DNA from: DAOMNN01 sp035443825
Lineage (GTDB): Bacteria > Pseudomonadota > Gammaproteobacteria > Burkholderiales > Rhodocyclaceae
Direction: 5' to 3'
Assembly (NCBI GenBank): GCA_035443825.1
Contig: DAOMNN010000011.1
Coordinates: 1 to 62,759, forward strand
Length of the DNA stretch: 62,759 bases
Below are positions 17,230 to 26,445 of the stretch, piece by piece. Made by a program: the position numbers and the translations under genes. The notes under the pieces were generated by a model that saw only the letters and a program-made list of their open reading frames with translations, was not told the DNA's origin and searched no databases. Position 1 is the stretch's first letter. Each line of letters starts with the position of its first letter.

Positions 17230-18129
17230 TCACCACCCGAGACGCAGCCCGGCAAACTGCTGCGCGAGAAAATCGATCAGCGCGCGGACCTTGGGTGCGA
17301 CGTGCTTGCGGGTGGGATAGACCGCATAGATGCCCAGCTCGATCGAGTGAAACCCGGGCATCAATTCCACGAGGGTGCCGGCAGCCAGATCTTCTGCAAC
17401 CAGGAAACCGGGCTGCAGAACCACGCCCTGATGCGCGAGCGCCATCGCGCAGCACGTGTCGCCGCTGTTCGTATGCATGCAGGGGTTGGTCCGAACGCTA
17501 ACGGAGCCGTTGGGCCCGTCGAACTGCCACTCGTCCCCGCCGGACCAATGGCTGTAAGCGATCACCGCGTGACGGGCCAGCTCGGCCGGCTCCTCCGGCA
17601 CGCCGTGCACCGCCAGATAATGTGGCGAGGCGCACAATACCATCCGGGTGCTGGCGAGTCGTCGGGAGATCAGGGAAGAACTCGGTAGCCTGGCGATGCG
17701 GATCGCCAGGTCGTAGCCCTCTTCCACCAGATCGACGATCCGGTCCGACAGCGTCACGTCGATCCGGACCTGCGGATGAAGGTCGCGAAAGGCACCCCAT
17801 AGCGGCGCGAGGTGTCGAATGCCGAAGGTAACCGGGGCATTCACCCGCAGCAATCCCCGCGCAGCGCCACTACGCATGCCCAGTTCGGCCTCCGCCTCCT
17901 CGACACCGCTGAGCAACTCCCGGCTACGGGCGTAGAACATCTCGCCCTCCTCGGTGAGCGACAGCCGTCGCGTGGTCCGGTGCAAGAGCCGCACCCCAAG
18001 TCGCGACTCCAGTTCGCCCACATGGCGCGAGACCGCCGCCTTGGACAGGCTCAGCGCATCCGACGCACCCACGAAACTGCCGGCGTCGACCACTGCGCAG
18101 AAGGTTTGCATCTCGATAAATCGATCCAT
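17230..18129 (-). CDS. LysR-family regulator
   Basis: The start at 18129 (MDRFIEMQTFCAVVDAGSF) gives 299 residues. An N-terminal winged helix (about 1-60, ALSLSKAAVSRHVGELESRL) and the periplasmic-binding-fold effector domain (about 90-295) are complete. It resembles the large CrgA/DsdC-like subgroup acting on divergent targets. It is divergent from the DoxX gene at 18269 and probably regulates doxX and the downstream dioxygenase. Confidence 0.88.
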   Translation of the reverse strand: MDRFIEMQTFCAVVDAGSFVGASDALSLSKAAVSRHVGELESRLGVRLLHRTTRRLSLTEEGEMFYARSRELLSGVEEAEAELGMRSGAARGLLRVNAPVTFGIRHLAPLWGAFRDLHPQVRIDVTLSDRIVDLVEEGYDLAIRIARLPSSSLISRRLASTRMVLCASPHYLAVHGVPEEPAELARHAVIAYSHWSGGDEWQFDGPNGSVSVRTNPCMHTNSGDTCCAMALAHQGVVLQPGFLVAEDLAAGTLVELMPGFHSIELGIYAVYPTRKHVAPKVRALIDFLAQQFAGLRLGW

Positions 18130-18268
18130 TGTCTCACTCCAAGGAACAGTTCGTACCATGAGGGCATGTTTATCTCACCTGAAGCACCTAGTAAAGTGCA
18201 AGCCATGGTCGACGAACGGCGGCAAAGCTCGCCGAGGCGATCCAAACCTCATCCCCCGGAGAAAAATC

Positions 18269-18721
18269 ATGTTCCCACCCCTCTTTACCCATCTTCTTTT
18301 CACCAACGCCGGCTGGGCCCCGCTGGCCCTTCGCATACCGGTCGGCATCATCTTCGCCGCGCATGGCGCCCAGAAGCTCTTCGGCTGGTTCGGTGGCCAC
18401 GGGCTGGAAGGCACGGGTCAATGGATGGCCTCGATCGGACTCGCGCCCGGCTACCTGATGGCCTTGCTGGCCGGCGGCGCGGAGTTCTTCGGCGGCGTGG
18501 CGCTGCTGCTCGGCCTGCTGGTGCGACCGGCCGCCGCGGTGCTGGCCTTCGCGATGCTGGTGGCCATCTTCAGCGTACATATCGCGCACGGCCTGTTCAT
18601 CAGCAACAACGGCTACGAATTCGCCCTGGCCTTGCTCGCGGTGTCGGTGTCACTGGTGTTCAGCGGTGCGGGACGTGCATCGATCGACGCCGCACTGACC
18701 CGATCGGTCACGCACGCCTGA
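18269..18721 (+). CDS. DoxX-family membrane protein
   Basis: The 150-residue product has four membrane helices. The first contains RIPVGIIFAAHGAQKLFGWFGG, the DoxX signature with a conserved His-Gly-x-x-K, and the next ALLAGGAEFFGGVALLLG. DoxX proteins are related to the small quinol-oxidase subunit and are often linked to thiol/redox stress. It is encoded divergently from a LysR regulator and 84 bp before a LigB-type dioxygenase, a common neighbourhood. The start follows CCGGAGAAAA. Confidence 0.85.
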   Translation: MFPPLFTHLLFTNAGWAPLALRIPVGIIFAAHGAQKLFGWFGGHGLEGTGQWMASIGLAPGYLMALLAGGAEFFGGVALLLGLLVRPAAAVLAFAMLVAIFSVHIAHGLFISNNGYEFALALLAVSVSLVFSGAGRASIDAALTRSVTHA

Positions 18722-18805
18722 CGCATGGAACCGGATCGCCTCGCCGTCCGGTTCGAGACCTCGCTGCAACACGCAAGCAATTGCATCGATTGGCGGAGAA
18801 CGCGC

Positions 18806-19672
18806 ATGGAACGCCTGCCCAGTCTGTTCATCTCGCATGGTGCCCCAACCTATGCGTTGGAACCGGGTGCCGCCGGGGCGCGTCTGGCCGCGCTCGGGTG
18901 CCTGCTGCCACGCCCGCAGGGCGTGCTCGTCGTATCCCCGCACTGGATGACAGCCGAGCCACAGGTGACGATGTCATTGCATCCCCGAACGATTCACGAT
19001 TTCGGCGGCTTCGATCCGGCGCTCTATGACATCACCTACCCGGTCGAAGGCGCGCCCCGGCTCGCCCGGCGTGCGCTGGATATGTTGCGCGAAGCGGGTT
19101 GGCCGGCTGCACCCGACACCGACCGCGGGCTGGATCACGGTGCCTGGGTGCCGCTGCTGCACCTTTATCCAGCGGGGGATGTCCCGGCGTTCCAGGTATC
19201 GCTGCCGACGCACTTCGACCCGCACGCGGCCTACGATTTCGGCCGCGCGCTGGAGCCCCTGGCCGATGAAGGGGTATTGATCGTGGGCTCGGGAAGTCTC
19301 ACCCACAACCTGAGCGAGTTCCAAATGGCGCCCACCGATGCACACGCCTACGTGCTCGAGTTCGCGCACTGGATCCGGGATGCGGTGCTGGCGGGCGACC
19401 ACGCACGGCTCAGGGAGGCACTGTCCATTGCACCCCACGCGGCGCGAGCCCACCCCACCGCCGAACACTACCTGCCATTGCTGGTGGCGGCCGGTGCCGC
19501 CGGACAAGCCTTGCCGGCAAGCGTGATCGAGGGTGGCATTCGCCATGGCGTATTGTCGATGGATTCGTTCGTGTTCGGGTGCGACATCGGGACGAAGGCG
19601 GCGCTGCACGACACCGATGCGATTGATGCGGTCCCGAATTTAATCAACGACAGCCGCAAGCAGGTCAAATAG
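18806..19672 (+). CDS. LigB/YgiD-type 4,5-DOPA-dioxygenase-like protein
   Basis: The start at 18806, after GGCGGAG, gives 288 residues. Metal-binding histidines are placed as in the extradiol class III family: FISHGAPTYAL (about 8-18), VVSPHWM (about 48-54) and GSGSLTHNL (about 170). These enzymes use Fe or Zn to open catechol rings next to a hydroxyl; YgiD members act on DOPA in vitro, but the true substrate is usually unknown. It ends convergently with opgH, seven bases apart. Confidence 0.85.
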   Translation: MERLPSLFISHGAPTYALEPGAAGARLAALGCLLPRPQGVLVVSPHWMTAEPQVTMSLHPRTIHDFGGFDPALYDITYPVEGAPRLARRALDMLREAGWPAAPDTDRGLDHGAWVPLLHLYPAGDVPAFQVSLPTHFDPHAAYDFGRALEPLADEGVLIVGSGSLTHNLSEFQMAPTDAHAYVLEFAHWIRDAVLAGDHARLREALSIAPHAARAHPTAEHYLPLLVAAGAAGQALPASVIEGGIRHGVLSMDSFVFGCDIGTKAALHDTDAIDAVPNLINDSRKQVK

Positions 19673-19678
19673 GGCACT

Positions 19679-21775
19679 TTATCCGTCGATCCGGGCGGCG
19701 ACGGCGCGGCCCCAGTAGGACGTCGGCGCAGCCTGCCAGACGCGGCGATGCAACCACTCGAGCATCGCGGCGTCCTTCGCGAGCAACGAAAGCTCCCGTA
19801 CCGACAAGCCTTCCGGCCCATCTTGAAGGCACTGTCCGGCAAGCCGCACGAGCACTTCTCGTTTGATTCCGCGATTGCCCACGCGGGTGCTCGCCACATG
19901 GATCCGGTTCAACACCGGATCGACGATGACGTTCACGAAGGCGGAACGGTCACCATGCTCGCTAACCTCCTTGATCCCGGCCGCAAGTTCAGTCAGCAAC
20001 GGGCCCGGCGCACGCTCCGGCCCGACCAGCAGCAAGCCGCGGCGGCGCATGGCCGCACCAGCGGCGACCCGCGCGAACAGCACCGAGGTCGGCGCAGCCA
20101 GAAGCAGCGGCACTGCCACCGGCAACGACCAGTAGAAGAACACCGGATCAAGCCACCACGCGAACGCTGCCCAGCCTGCAGCGAGAATCGAACCCGGCGC
20201 CTGGTCGATCACTGCTGCCCGCCAGCCGGTTTCCGCGCTTCGGTTCTGTCCCGCCCAGCGCAGCGTCACGTTGAATAGCGCCTCGATCACGTATCGACTG
20301 TGCGCCAGCATCCGAATGGGTGCCAGCAAGGCCGAGATGAGTGTCTCGATCAACACGCTTGCAGTCAGCCGTCCGATACCGCCATGCGCAGCCGTCCTTC
20401 GGGTCAGGACGGCGTCGAGCACCGCCAGCCATTTGGGTGCGAACAAGAGGACCAATGTCGCCCCGGCCAGCCCGATCGCCCACTCCGGACGCCATCGCGG
20501 CCACAGCGGGAAGAGGCTGTGCTCGGCTGGGAAGTAATCGATCGGTTGCAGCACCATTCGGGCCGTGGCGATGGTTGCCAGAACGAGAAAGCCCAGCCAG
20601 AGCGGCGAGGCAAGATACGACATGATGCCGTTGGCGAAGGCCATCCGATGGGCCAGACGCAGTCGCCGGCCGAACAGCAGTAACCACAGATGCTGAAGAT
20701 TGCCCTTTGCCCAGCGCTTGTCTCGTGCAAGTTCATCCACCAGGCTGGGGGGCGACTCCTCGTAACTGCCCCCGATATCGGGTTCGAGCCACACTTCATG
20801 CCCGGCCCGGGCCATGTAGGCGGCCTCGACGAAATCATGACTCGATATCGGGCCACGAAAGAGACCGAAACCACTCAGCTTTCTCAAGCCGCAATGGGCC
20901 ATGAAAGGGCGCACCCGAATGATGGCGTTGTGACCCCAGTATGCCGCCTCACCCAACTGGTACGCCGCCAGCCCCGCTGTGAATAGCGGCCCATAGAGCT
21001 GGCTCGAGAACTGCTGCACCCGGGCAAACAGGGATTGCGCATTCACGATCGCCGGACTGGTCTGCAGGATCCCTACCCTGGGTTCGAGCTGCATCAGACG
21101 TACCATGTCGACGAGGGTGCTGCCCTCCATCAGACTGTCCGCATCGAGCACGATCACGTACTCGTAGCGCCGGCCCCAACGGCGCAGGAAGTCGGCGACG
21201 TTGCCGCTCTTGTAATTCATGTTGATCGGACGACGACGATAGAACAATCGCCCGAACGCACCGAGCTCATGACAGAGCTGATACCACACCGTCGTTTCGG
21301 ACAACCAGTAATCCGGATCGCGACTGTCCGACAGAATGTAGAAGTCGAATTCGGCGATCTCGCCGGTGGCCTCCAGCGAGCGATAGACCGCGCGCAGGCC
21401 GGCCAGGGTCCGTTCGACCGCTTCGTGGTAGATCGGCATCACGATTGCAGTGCGGGCGAGCGGCGTGCGGTCCAGTTCCTCGCGGCCGTGGCGATTGAGC
21501 AGCGCGTGCGGATCGCCACCGAAGCGCCGGATCAGGAAACCGGAGACCCCGACCCAGAAACCCACCGAGAGCCAGCAGAACAGGATCGCGAACGATACCA
21601 GGATGGCGATCTCGACAAGGTTGCCGGCGCGATAGGGCAACACCGTCTGCATCGCCGCAACGCCCGCGGCTGTCTGCGCCAGCACCAGCGTGGTGAGCAG
21701 CGCACGCCGCCATCTCGCCGCCGCTTGCCAGGCCGGTCGCCGGGCAGCCCCATCGAAGCGACGATAGGTGCTCAT
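19679..21775 (-). CDS. opgH: Glucans biosynthesis glucosyltransferase H
   Basis: The 698-residue inner-membrane enzyme elongates the beta-1,2 glucose backbone of osmoregulated periplasmic glucans from UDP-glucose. Two N-terminal helices (about 25-80) precede a GT2 domain with VIVLDADSLM (about 206-215), a SHDF motif and RDKRWAKGNLQHL (about 350-362, the QxxRW-like element). Several C-terminal helices then form the translocation part. It is shorter than the E. coli protein (about 850), lacking part of the cytoplasmic N-terminus. It is the last gene of opgG-orf92-opgH. Confidence 0.92.
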   Translation of the reverse strand: MSTYRRFDGAARRPAWQAAARWRRALLTTLVLAQTAAGVAAMQTVLPYRAGNLVEIAILVSFAILFCWLSVGFWVGVSGFLIRRFGGDPHALLNRHGREELDRTPLARTAIVMPIYHEAVERTLAGLRAVYRSLEATGEIAEFDFYILSDSRDPDYWLSETTVWYQLCHELGAFGRLFYRRRPINMNYKSGNVADFLRRWGRRYEYVIVLDADSLMEGSTLVDMVRLMQLEPRVGILQTSPAIVNAQSLFARVQQFSSQLYGPLFTAGLAAYQLGEAAYWGHNAIIRVRPFMAHCGLRKLSGFGLFRGPISSHDFVEAAYMARAGHEVWLEPDIGGSYEESPPSLVDELARDKRWAKGNLQHLWLLLFGRRLRLAHRMAFANGIMSYLASPLWLGFLVLATIATARMVLQPIDYFPAEHSLFPLWPRWRPEWAIGLAGATLVLLFAPKWLAVLDAVLTRRTAAHGGIGRLTASVLIETLISALLAPIRMLAHSRYVIEALFNVTLRWAGQNRSAETGWRAAVIDQAPGSILAAGWAAFAWWLDPVFFYWSLPVAVPLLLAAPTSVLFARVAAGAAMRRRGLLLVGPERAPGPLLTELAAGIKEVSEHGDRSAFVNVIVDPVLNRIHVASTRVGNRGIKREVLVRLAGQCLQDGPEGLSVRELSLLAKDAAMLEWLHRRVWQAAPTSYWGRAVAARIDG

Positions 21776-21792
21776 ACGTTCATCGACTCCGC

Positions 21793-22071
21793 CTATCGAG
21801 CGTCATCATAGTGAATGCTGCCGCGCTCGAGCGGTGGAAACACCGGCGGCAGTATGGTTGCGGGCAGTGCAAAGCGGTGCCGAAAGCGCATCATGACTTG
21901 TTCGAGGACTGCCGAATCCACCTCCGGGCTGGCCCCTTCGGCCGATTCGGCAGTCACTTCCTCGACCAGTTTGAGTGCCGCGAGACGAATCTCGCGTGTA
22001 TCCGGAACGCCGCATAGGCGCAGGTAGCCAAGCACACGCGAAAGGGCGTGCTCACATGCGGAACGCGCCAT
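21793..22071 (-). CDS. Small helical protein between opgG and opgH
   Basis: The 92-residue product begins MARSACEHALSRVLGYLR and is probably mostly helical with no signal or membrane segment. AAGGAAAGGTGAAG precedes the ATG at 22071. It lies two bases after the opgG stop and 17 bases before opgH, so it is very likely translated from the opgGH mRNA. No family is recognised. A role in coordinating or regulating glucan synthesis is inferred from position only. Confidence 0.7.
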   Translation of the reverse strand: MARSACEHALSRVLGYLRLCGVPDTREIRLAALKLVEEVTAESAEGASPEVDSAVLEQVMMRFRHRFALPATILPPVFPPLERGSIHYDDAR

Positions 22072-22073
22072 CT

Positions 22074-23624
22074 TCACCTTTCCTTGATACCGATATCGTT
22101 CGCCGGTGGCAGCCGGTAGGTCCAGGTTTCGCTCAGCGCGGCACTGTCGTCGGCAAGATAGGCACGCAGGTCGAGCGAGCGACCCTTGGCCGGGCGCGCC
22201 AGAATCGACAGTCGCCAGGCTTTCGAGGCTTCGTTGTACTCGACGAAGTGCTCCAGCACTTCGCTGCCATCCAGCCCGGTGACTCGCGCAATCACTGGCG
22301 ACGAAGCCTTGCGTCGGTCGAGGGGACCGCCGCTGAAATCGACGATGACACGGTAGGCGCCCGCCACATTGCCGCCGCCGATGATGCTGCCGTCGCCAAC
22401 GAAGGTATTGCTCACCCGCGCCATCCCGGTGCGGACCGGATCGGGACCTCCGAAGCGCACCGTCCATTCGAACGGCATCGCGCCGCGCGCCTCGGCCTTG
22501 GCCGCAGGCGCCCAGAAGGCCACGATATTGTCATTGGTCTCCACGGTAGTCGGTAGCTGCACCAGCACGACATGGCCGGGCCCCCAGTCGCCCCGCGGTT
22601 CGACCCAGGCACCGGGGCGCCGCTCGTAGCGTGCGCCGAGATCCTGATAGCTGGTGAAGGCCGTGTCACGCTGAAGCAGGCCGAAGCCGGCCAGCCGATC
22701 GATCGCGAACCAATCCATTTCCAGGTTTACAGGGTTGAGCAACGGCCGCCACAACCACTCGCCGCTCGCAGCATCCTGGAGCAGCAGGCCATCGGAATCG
22801 TGCACCTCGCTGCGCCATTCGCCCACCGGCCGGGCGGTGTTCTCACCGTAGTAGAACATGCTCGTCAGTGGTGCGATGCCGAGCAGCTCGATCGCCTCGC
22901 GCGGGAACAACACCGCCTTGACCTCCAGGCGCATCACCGCCCCCGGATAAGCAACGAACTCGTAAGCACCACTCAGCGACGCCCCGTCGAGCAGGCCGTA
23001 GAAACGGATCGCATCGGCGCCGGGCGAAGGCCGCTCGAGCCAGAATTCGACAAAGGAAGGAAACTCCTCGCCCCGGGGCAGACCGGTGTCCACCGCGACC
23101 CCTCTCCCCGAGATTCCCCATGCATTGTCGCGGCCGACACCCCGAAAGTAGCTCGCCCCGGCGAACACCAGAAACTGGTTGTGCTCGCCTGAGCCGTCCA
23201 TCGGAAAACTCAGCCGAAAGCCGGCATAGCCCAGATCCGCCGGAACCCGCCGCTCGACCTCCGGATCCGCGAAATCGAACAGACCCTTGCGAAACGCGAG
23301 CGGCTTGACGCCATCCGCCTCCACCACATTGATCCTCACCGGATGCGTGTAGAACAACCCGGCCGCAAAGAGCATCACCTGAAAGCGTGAATTGGAATCC
23401 CGCCACAGGCTCTGATCCGGATCGAAACGGATGCCCTGATACTGGTCGTAGCTGAGCTCCCGCATGAAGCGCGGGACCTGTGCCGGAGGGGCATACGGCT
23501 GCGCGGCGAGCGCTCGGGCACGTTCGACCACTTCGTCGAAACCGAACGCATGTGCCAGCGAGCACTGCACGAGAATGAGGAGGCCGAAGCCGTAGCTTCG
23601 AAATACGAGGCGAAGGGAATGCAT
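22074..23624 (-). CDS. opgG: Periplasmic glucans biosynthesis protein G
   Basis: The start at 23624 gives a signal peptide (MHSLRLVFRSYGFGLLILVQ… cut after AHA) and 516 residues. It shows the OpgG signatures FDEVVERARALAAQPY at the mature N-terminus, YDQYQGIRFDP (about 58-68) and a C-terminal immunoglobulin-like part (FSGGPLDRR). OpgG acts in the periplasm on nascent glucans after OpgH export, probably in glucan branching or remodelling. It is the first gene of the operon. Confidence 0.92.
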   Translation of the reverse strand: MHSLRLVFRSYGFGLLILVQCSLAHAFGFDEVVERARALAAQPYAPPAQVPRFMRELSYDQYQGIRFDPDQSLWRDSNSRFQVMLFAAGLFYTHPVRINVVEADGVKPLAFRKGLFDFADPEVERRVPADLGYAGFRLSFPMDGSGEHNQFLVFAGASYFRGVGRDNAWGISGRGVAVDTGLPRGEEFPSFVEFWLERPSPGADAIRFYGLLDGASLSGAYEFVAYPGAVMRLEVKAVLFPREAIELLGIAPLTSMFYYGENTARPVGEWRSEVHDSDGLLLQDAASGEWLWRPLLNPVNLEMDWFAIDRLAGFGLLQRDTAFTSYQDLGARYERRPGAWVEPRGDWGPGHVVLVQLPTTVETNDNIVAFWAPAAKAEARGAMPFEWTVRFGGPDPVRTGMARVSNTFVGDGSIIGGGNVAGAYRVIVDFSGGPLDRRKASSPVIARVTGLDGSEVLEHFVEYNEASKAWRLSILARPAKGRSLDLRAYLADDSAALSETWTYRLPPANDIGIKER

Positions 23625-24182
23625 TGTCTGATCGCTGAGGTGGGTTACAGGGCGGAAGGGAAGTCCGAGGTCGCAGGATGGCTGGCCTCCGTCCGACCAA
23701 ACTCCAGGCAGGCATCGGCTGGAATCGCCAACTGCGGGAACGGGGCGACGAGGCTGTTCGTCAAGGGGATTCGCTCGACTCGCCCGGGCATCGGGCGATC
23801 GACACGGTCGCGGGAGAACGGCGGAATGCGCAGAACGAAGGCTGAGACGGGTGCTTCGAAGATGGCCTGCACGAAGGCTATGCGATGTCGCGCAATCTAC
23901 ACCTTCGCAAGGGAAAATCAAGTGCCTCAGGCGGAGCTGATTCGACGCCTGGCAGACGGATGCCGACGCGCTTCAATTCGAGGCGTGTAGTGGGTATCAG
24001 ATGCGCCGCGGGCAGGAGCGTATTCCCTGCCCGTAATGGCTGTCGAGCACACAAGCCGAGCGTCGTCCGGAGTCGCCCCGACAGGGCGCACGGGATGCAT
24101 TCGCGACGTGCAGGTGGCCGCTTGCTAACATGTCCACCTATGCCGAACTTCGTCGGTTGCGCTCCTTTCTACGGCGGTCCCA
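23625..24182. other. 558-bp intergenic stretch
   Basis: This stretch divides opgG from the KdpD-like gene and should contain divergent promoters. An inverted repeat CGGGCAGG-N9-CCTGCCCG lies at 24009-24033 without a T-run. Open frames on both strands here lack recognisable similarity and ribosome-binding sites. Confidence 0.5.
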
Positions 24183-25721
24183 ATGCATGCCTCACGCCTT
24201 CGAACCGTGTTCGATCCGGCTTGTCCCCGCTGGTACAGCTATGTCTGCGCTGCAGCAGCAGTCGGTGCGATCGCCGCGATCGGCGCCCCTCTGCTCGGCC
24301 ATCTCGATCTGGCCAACATCGTCATGCTGTTTCCGCTTGCGGTGCTTTTTTCGGCCGTCATACTGGGAAGGGGGCCGGCCGTTCTCGCTGCGGTGCTGTC
24401 CGTCGTGTTGTTCGACGTATTTTTTGTCCCACCCCACTTCACGTTGGTGGTCAGCGACGTGCAGTATCTGCTCACCTTCGCGGTGTTGCTGCTGGTCGCC
24501 GTGACGACTGCGCAGCTTGCGGCGAAACTCCGGGCGCAGCGAGACATGGCCGAACTGCGGGAGCAGGAAGCTCACGCCCTTTATGGCATGGCGCGCGAGC
24601 TTTCCGCCGCGCTGACCGAGCCGCAGATCGCGAAGATGGGTGCCCGGTTTGCACGTGAGGCTTTCGATGCACGGATGAGCCTGTGGTTACCGGACGCCGA
24701 CGGTTCGCTCGTCGCCGTCTCTCCGGAGACGGATCAGCCACCTGGCGAGACGGCCAGCGCCACATTGATGACCGTATATCAGACGGGCAGGCCTTGTGTC
24801 GCGATCGACCCCACGACCGGAACCGAAAGGCGTCATGTGCCGCTCAAGGCACCGATGAGCCTGCGCGGAGTGCTCGAGCTGGTGCCAGCTCACGGCGCAA
24901 TCGGACTGTCCGAAGAGCAGGAACGCCTGCTTGAGACATTCTCGAGCCTTCTCGCGATCGCGGTCGAGCGGGTGCATTACGTCGCGGTTGCCCAGCGAAC
25001 CGAGGTTGCGATGGAGTCGGAGCGTCTGCGCAACGCATTGCTGGCAGCACTTTCGCACGATCTGCGCACGCCGCTGACGGCCATCGTGGGTCTGGCCGAA
25101 ACGATCGAACTTACGCCGCCCCCCCTTGGGGCGGAGCACACCGAACTGGTGGGAGCGATCCGCGCCGAGGCACTTCGCACAACCGCACTCGTCGTGAACC
25201 TGCTCGATCTGGCGCGCTTCGAGTCCGGTGGCATCCAGCTGCGGCGGGAGTGGCAGCCACTCGAGGAAGTCGTCGGAGCGGCCCTGCAGGCGCGTGCCTC
25301 GCTGCTGTCCGGCCATCGGCTCGTGCTCGACCTGCCGGCTGATCTCCCGCTGGTGGAGATCGACAGTGTGCTGATGGAAAGGGTGCTGTGCAACCTTTTG
25401 GAAAATGCCGCCAAGTACACGCCGGAAGGCTCCCGGATCGAGGTCAACGCGGCGACGAAGGGTGCATGGCTCGAGCTTCAGGTTTGCGATGATGGGCCGG
25501 GACTGCCGGCCGGCAGACACGAGGAGCTGTTCGAGAAATTCATGCGCGGCAGGGCCGAATCGAACGTATCGGGGGTCGGCCTGGGCCTTGCGATCGTGCG
25601 GTCCGTGATGCACGCGCACGGCGGGACGGTTCGCGCCTTCGACCGGGCAGGAGGCGGTGCCTGTTTTGCGCTGGCACTGCCGCTCGGAGAGCCGCCGGAA
25701 CTGCCTCTGGAGTCGGCATGA
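24183..25721 (+). CDS. Short KdpD-like sensor histidine kinase
   Basis: The 512-residue protein corresponds to the C-terminal half of KdpD. It has a four-helix DUF4118 membrane unit (about 20-112), a GAF-like domain (about 125-265), HisKA with LLAALSHDLRTPL (phospho-acceptor His292) and an ATPase domain with NLLENAAKYTP (Asn408), CDDGPGLP and GVGLGLAIV. The N-terminal Walker-type KdpD sensor domain and the universal-stress-protein domain of full KdpD are absent. Its stop overlaps kdpE-like by ATGA. The convergent neighbours are trkH and trkA, not kdpFABC. Confidence 0.85.
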   Translation: MHASRLRTVFDPACPRWYSYVCAAAAVGAIAAIGAPLLGHLDLANIVMLFPLAVLFSAVILGRGPAVLAAVLSVVLFDVFFVPPHFTLVVSDVQYLLTFAVLLLVAVTTAQLAAKLRAQRDMAELREQEAHALYGMARELSAALTEPQIAKMGARFAREAFDARMSLWLPDADGSLVAVSPETDQPPGETASATLMTVYQTGRPCVAIDPTTGTERRHVPLKAPMSLRGVLELVPAHGAIGLSEEQERLLETFSSLLAIAVERVHYVAVAQRTEVAMESERLRNALLAALSHDLRTPLTAIVGLAETIELTPPPLGAEHTELVGAIRAEALRTTALVVNLLDLARFESGGIQLRREWQPLEEVVGAALQARASLLSGHRLVLDLPADLPLVEIDSVLMERVLCNLLENAAKYTPEGSRIEVNAATKGAWLELQVCDDGPGLPAGRHEELFEKFMRGRAESNVSGVGLGLAIVRSVMHAHGGTVRAFDRAGGGACFALALPLGEPPELPLESA

Positions 25722-26419
25722 ATCATGTCGAGGCACCTGCACCGGTTGTGGTCCTGGTCGAGGACGAGCACCGCATACGTCAGTTCGTGCGCACCGCGTT
25801 GCTTGCCAGCCACTGCCAGGTTTTCGAGGCAGGCGACGGGGAGCGCGGCCTGATCGAGACACAGTCGCGAAAGCCGGATCTGGTGATCGTCGATCTCGGC
25901 TTGCCCGACATCGAGGGCATGGATCTCATCCGCGCCGTGCGCCACTGGTCCACGGTGCCGATCCTGATCCTCTCGGCACGCTCGGCCGAGTCCGACAAGG
26001 TTGCGGCACTGGACGCCGGTGCGGACGACTATCTCACCAAGCCGTTCGGTGTCGCGGAACTCATGGCCAGGGTGCGGGCACTGCTCAGACGCACCGCCCT
26101 CGCGCGTGCCGGCGAGCCGCCCGTCACGCGTTTCGGCGAGATCGAAGTCGATCTTGCCCAGCGCAACGTGACGCGGCGTGGCGAGATCGTGCATCTCACG
26201 CCGATCGAATACAAGCTGCTTGCGCTCCTCGTCGCCAACAGCGGGCGGGTGCTGACCCACCGGCGCCTGCTGGCCGAAGTGTGGGGGCCGAATTTTGTCG
26301 AGCATAGCCACTACTTGCGCGTACATATGGCGAGCCTGCGGCGCAAGCTCGAAGCCACACCCGCTTTTCCGGTCCACATTCTCACCGAGACGGGCATCGG
26401 CTATCGGCTCGTGACCTGA
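25718..26419 (+). CDS. KdpE-like OmpR-family response regulator
   Basis: The 233-residue product has a receiver (about 9-125; VEDE acidic pair, phospho-acceptor Asp59 in VIVDLGLPD, Lys108 in LTKPF) and a winged-helix DNA-binding domain (about 135-230, LTPIEYKLLALLVANSGRVLTHRRLL). It closely follows the KdpE pattern. Translation is coupled to the kinase by a four-base overlap. It probably responds to K+ limitation or ionic stress and may act on trk genes in the same locus, which is an inference. Confidence 0.9.
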   Translation: MNHVEAPAPVVVLVEDEHRIRQFVRTALLASHCQVFEAGDGERGLIETQSRKPDLVIVDLGLPDIEGMDLIRAVRHWSTVPILILSARSAESDKVAALDAGADDYLTKPFGVAELMARVRALLRRTALARAGEPPVTRFGEIEVDLAQRNVTRRGEIVHLTPIEYKLLALLVANSGRVLTHRRLLAEVWGPNFVEHSHYLRVHMASLRRKLEATPAFPVHILTETGIGYRLVT

Positions 26420-26445
26420 ACCGGGCGCGGCCGCAATCCTGCGAA

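Noticed and set aside
24009..24033. A terminator for opgG or the KdpD-like gene
   Set aside because: The inverted repeat is upstream of both divergent genes and has no T-run.
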